Positions 60,200-64,000 of a stretch of 64,000 bases of DNA are shown in pieces (the first letter of the stretch is position 1; each line of letters opens with the position of its first letter). Below the pieces are notes generated by a model that saw only the letters and a program-made list of their open reading frames with translations, searched no databases and was not told the DNA's origin. Where the stretch lies: the NCBI GenBank assembly GCA_039619475.1, contig CM077115.1:397888557-397952556 (forward strand), written 5' to 3'. The position numbers and the translations under genes were made by a program. The stretch is from Icerya purchasi (taxonomy: Eukaryota; Arthropoda; Insecta; Hemiptera; Monophlebidae).

Positions 60200-61328
60200 T
60201 TTGTTTTTTTTTTGTTTTTTTTTAAAAATAATAATACTTTATTATTTGTTTTGATACAATCTTAGCTGGTATGCTAAATAATTATCTATATTTACTTAAT
60301 TACTGATATGACTACTTAATAGCTAACTTAACTACTAAGTGACAACGTGTGTGGAGTACGTATCCCATTGGTTACGCATCCATTATACGCCAATTCGTAT
60401 TTATATATTTATAAGATTAAATCTAGAGGATGGCGACGAGTAAGTCGTCTAACTCCATATTCGGTATTAAGTAATTGTCTAGCTTCCGCATTGACATGAG
60501 TGTGCAATCGCTGCTTATGCGATTTAGCGAACTCCTTGATTACATCGTTAATGAACAAGAATGAATGTCATCATTACGTGAGTAGCGGTAGGCATCGACT
60601 ATTGCACGTAAGATGACGTTTTGACGACGTTGTATGACATCCCTATTCGATCTGGCTGTACAGCCCCACAAGATAAGGCCGTACGTCCAGATAGGTTTAA
60701 TATAATTTGTTTATATAGCAGAAGTTTGCAGGAAACATCCAACTCAGATTGCCTGCCCATTAACCGATATAGTTGCCGTGTTTTATTTTTAATCTGCTGA
60801 GCCTTCATTTTAACATGAACGTTCCAGGTTAATCGTGAATCCAAATGCATGCCAAGGTACTTGGCTGAATTAGCCTGTGGAATAAGTTGATTTCCTAAGT
60901 ACAATTGACACGTATTATCGGCGTGGCGTAATGTGAACAAGACATGGACAGATTTCTGTTCATTCAATTTAATCTTCCAGTCCAGAGTCCATTTCCTAAT
61001 ACGATCTAGTCTACATTGTAATTTATTGGTAGCATCAGAATGACTGCTACTTACCGCTAATACTGCAGTATATCATCTGCAAATGTGGCCGCTGTTGTGT
61101 CATTATCTACAGGTAAATCTCTTGTATACAGCAGGTACAGAAGAGGTCCGAGGACACTACCCTGTGGTACACCTGCTTGTATACAGTAGAATGATGACTT
61201 TGTCTCTTCATGGGCCACTCGGAACTTCCGATTTGATAGGTAAGATTTTAATAAGCGACGAAAGTTTCCTGGGAGCAATGAACTTAACTTGTAAATTAGG
61301 CCTTTGTGCCACACTTTATCAACTCATC
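60200..61328 (-). mobile_element. 5'-truncated jockey-like LINE with A-tail, antisense
   Basis: Minus strand: 61325-61057 reads KVWHKGLIYKLSSLLPGNFR, GVPQGSVLGPLLYLLYTRDL and AATFADDI (catalytic pair). 60967-60599 follows with LGNQLIPQANSAKYLGMHLD, LTWNVHVK and LMGRQSELDVSCKLLLYKQI. Then, after a frameshift, EFAKSHKQRLHTHVNAEAR and LTRRHPLDLIL and a stop at about 60406. The 3'UTR has AATAAA (near 60240) and ends in an A-rich tail (+ strand T-runs 60203-60223). The blocks are those of jockey ORF2. The truncated 5' end with a preserved tail is the usual result of incomplete retrotransposition. Confidence 0.9.
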
Positions 61329-61919
61329 ATGTGAAGTTGAAATAATTCAATAATTGAAAAAAACGATTATATGAAAACTATGTAATGTAGGACAGTAATC
61401 ATATTGGTTGTAAAGACAGAACGGGGAAAAGGGAGAATGAAGGATTTTGAAAAATTTAAATCCGGAAGGATAAATTAAACTCCAACATAAGCAAACTTAG
61501 CGGAATCAGTTGGTGCAAACGTTACATGTGACAGAAGTGGCGAACTAATGGTGCCGTGCAATTCCTGTTTTATTACAGCTCGAAGAAAGAATTTGGAAAG
61601 TGTACATAAAAAAAATAAAATAAAAAATAAAATATTTTAGAAAAATGTCAGAAATTAAAGTTGAAAAAAAGTAAGATTGTTACTAGAGTCTGAATACTGA
61701 ATCAAGACCAAGAGAAATAAGAGCTAAGGTAGGGATTTTTTTTTTTTTAGTATAGAACAGTACCTCATGGAGCACCGAAGAGTCAGAATGAATAATACCG
61801 TTAGTGAGGAAACTGCGGCCTAAAGAAGATTTGCCATAGATTGGAAGTAGCGTACTGGATTTAGCAGGAAAAAATTTTATCGGCGGAAGAGAAGGCAAGA
61901 ATACTGTACTTTAGACAGC
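61329..61919 (+). other. Unassigned
   Basis: The minus-strand frame 61898-61683 is unrecognised and may be worn transposon sequence. Nothing firm. Confidence 0.35.
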
Positions 61920-62250
61920 ACGAGATTTCTTTTCGTTTTCTCTATGTCCTCTTCTCCTTTTTGTTCGTTTTATCCGGATGATACTTCATTCTGCGATACG
62001 AATCACGTCTTCTTTGAATGCGAGTCTATATCTATCGAACACTCTCACTTCTATGGGTAACTCCTGAACCTTGGTTTGCCTACTCCATATAATGCTTCAT
62101 ATATTCTTTCTCTTCTATCTCCGGCGATCATTTCTACTATAATAGCGTCTTTCATTGTTTCTATCTCTAGTAGTATTCAATTCTAATTCGTTTCTCCCCC
62201 TCTCACTAATATATAGTCTAAAGCTGGGTAATGCCAAAAAACAAAAAGAA
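61920..62250 (+). mobile_element. LINE C-terminal/3' end, copy C
   Basis: The open frame reads SFCDTNHVFFECESISIEHS, then (after a stop) LLNLGLPTPYNASYILSLLS and PAIISTIIASFIVS, position by position like copy B (CDPNYIIFECPAL...ELLALDLFTPFNASFILSFPS). The 3'UTR aaagctgggtaatgcc also parallels copy B, followed by A-rich sequence. Confidence 0.75.
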
Positions 62251-62889
62251 AAGCAGTACGAGATTTGGAAGTGTAGTGACGAATAAAGGATTAGTAGTCA
62301 AATTTAAGACGAATTATGGGTTTTAAAAAGGAGATCAAAATGCGATGATCATCATCATCCTATACGCTTTTAGCAGTTTAGTCCCTTAATAGCGAAAGAG
62401 GAAAATTATTATCCGATATGTTTAAAAAAGGACAAAAAACCATTAAAGAAAATTCTGAGACGGTAGAAATAATAAACGCCGAGAAAGTAAACACTGGTGA
62501 AGGATAGACTAGGCAAAACAGGGTCACAAGGAAAAAATGTAAAAACAATGCAAAACTTAGGAGAAAAAATAGAAAGGTGAAATGAAGGTAGAAAATGGGA
62601 ACTTTGCCGAACATTTTAATTAAATTCACGCAGTGTTATAACTGTCATAACATAGTAGGAAAATATGCCACAGAAATTTAAAAAAATAAAAAATAAAGTT
62701 AATTATAATATTGGTTAATATAAATTTTTTTGAAATCTTATATTGGACTTTTACTAAATCAATTTAAGTCATAAATAAAATATAGGTGTACGATGGAAAA
62801 GCTTGTATGTGAAACTGGGTCCTCATGTTACTTTTAAAAATGAAAAAAAAAAAACTTAAACAAAACATATTACATATTTTACAATCGGT
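62251..62889 (+). other. No gene seen
   Basis: AT-rich. The minus-strand frame 62629-62378 is hydrophobic and low in complexity; no family is recognised. Confidence 0.4.
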
Positions 62890-63160
62890 GAGTGGAAGAA
62901 TGTCGGATGTATTGTTATCACAAGCTGCTAAAAGCTAAGTTGCAGGACGTGCAACTGCCATTAATAGATAAGAAGCAAAGTATCCTACAGAACTGTCCTT
63001 TCAATTCCGACGGAGGATTAATTTTTAAAATAGATAACGTCGAAGGAAATGTATTAATGAATTTATTGCTAAGATTATCGAAGGAAATATGGACAGAACA
63101 GCATTTAACAGTTTGGAAAGAAAAAAGAAAAATGTGGTTAATTGCATGGTTGTAGGGATA
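62890..63160 (+). mobile_element. LINE ORF2 C-terminal fragment
   Basis: Plus frame: CYHKLLKAKLQDVQLPLIDK ... GGLIFKIDNVEGNVLMNLLL ... TVWKEKRKMWLIAWL, then stop. It lines up with the C-terminus of the 57.4 kb LINE (YYRLLEFNVNNIKLP ... GVNLRIGNTDDSILINLN ... VWKKKVQKWLKEW), which is the basis for the call. No RT core is present here. Confidence 0.5.
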
Positions 63161-64000
63161 GGAGTAATAATTTAGAGGTTTCTTGGCCACCCTCCGAAGG
63201 ATACTTGGGCTTGCGTGCATTGTGCCATCGACATTGCATGCTCGATTCGGATTGCATGCATAATAGAGTATAATTATGTATTGGATATTCGTATAGTATT
63301 TATTATAATTAACCATGTTGCGTAGCCGTTATTCGGATATTTTGTTCAATAGCGTTAATGTTTTTTGTTATTTTTTTAGGCTGGTCAACTAGGGACCTCA
63401 CCCAGAAACAATAGGAAGAAGAGTTAACTAATTAGAACTTAATTCGATCGGAAATAGCTTAATATATAAGATATGATTATTTCTTCTGTGTTGTATTTTT
63501 CTTGTTCTTCTGACTGATTGCATTGTCTGGTTGCTTCGATGGGTTGGGATATGTTTGTGGTGCTATCGTACAATACATACTATATAATAATATTATTAGT
63601 TATAAATTTCTAGCTCGGAAGTGTACACATTTCAATAGTAGGATAAGATACTAGCTTTATTTACGAAGATTTTGTTGTATTATTTGATACAGCAAATAAA
63701 TTGCGCATGGTTAAATTATTTGAAAACCAAGCACGGTCCGTATTTGATACTGGGGCCATGTGAAAGGTGCTGTCGATTTCGAAGAAATGTTGAAACGAAG
63801 GATAGCCGGACACATTACTACTGTAGTAAGTGTTTTTGACGATGGGAAAGAAAGGGCCGGAACATGCGAGCGCGTGATCATGAGAGTACTCTCTCGGGCA
63901 TGAAGTCATGAGAAATTGCGACGTTATTAATAAACGGTTTAGAGCAGAAAACGGTTGTTTCTTAGTTGATTTTATATTTTTCAAAAAGAATCGCGGCATT
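63161..64000 (+). other. No gene supported
   Basis: 63161-63420 may be the 3'UTR of the preceding LINE piece. The minus-strand frame 63999-63661 runs off the window edge, has mixed composition and no recognised domain; it could be an exon or chance. Confidence 0.35.

Overview
This is AT-rich nuclear DNA from an animal, most likely an insect. It shows spliced genes with GT..AG introns, a nuclear tRNA with a Pol III terminator, many decayed non-LTR retrotransposons (LINEs), a mariner element, hAT-like MITEs and many (TA)n and (AAT)n microsatellites. Species cannot be told from the sequence. I see no bacterial operon, CRISPR array or recognisable virus.

The one gene I identify firmly is pantothenate kinase (Drosophila fumble/fbl, mammalian PANK family), on the + strand. 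Eight coding exons between 20718 and 34656 join with consistent phases into about 358 codons covering the whole catalytic domain. A possible TATA/initiator promoter lies about 1.2 kb upstream. Its introns hold LINE fragments (22250-24590 and 31480-33063, both antisense), a composite MITE and a short tandem duplication.

Region by region. 1-20 kb: repeat-derived and gene-poor, with a palindromic repeat at the left edge, LINE remnants (2.4-3.6, 7.3-7.5, 8.8-9.7 and 15.0-15.3 kb), composite MITE copies at 11.8 and 18.0 kb, and an hAT-like MITE with an intact 8-bp target duplication at 17.2 kb. 20.7-34.7 kb: pantothenate kinase. 35.0-36.2 kb: antisense jockey-like LINE. 36-47 kb: mostly featureless, with a candidate minus-strand terminal exon at 39.7 kb, tRNA-Ile(AAT) at 44.3 kb and a second copy of the hAT-like MITE at 47.3 kb. 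48.2-49.1 kb: a striking 2 x 443 bp near-perfect inverted repeat carrying a Penelope-like tail. 49.6-53.2 kb: an R1-like LINE interrupted by a 310-bp hAT-like MITE and by a full-length but dead 1305-bp mariner, each with exact target duplications. 53-64 kb: further LINE pieces, plus a CpG-rich segment with a candidate two-exon gene start (56989-57432) cut short by a LINE.

Only pantothenate kinase and the tRNA look like functional host genes with good support. Most of the remaining recognisable sequence is transposon debris. The most unusual structure is the 48.2-49.1 kb hairpin, which could fold into long double-stranded RNA if transcribed.
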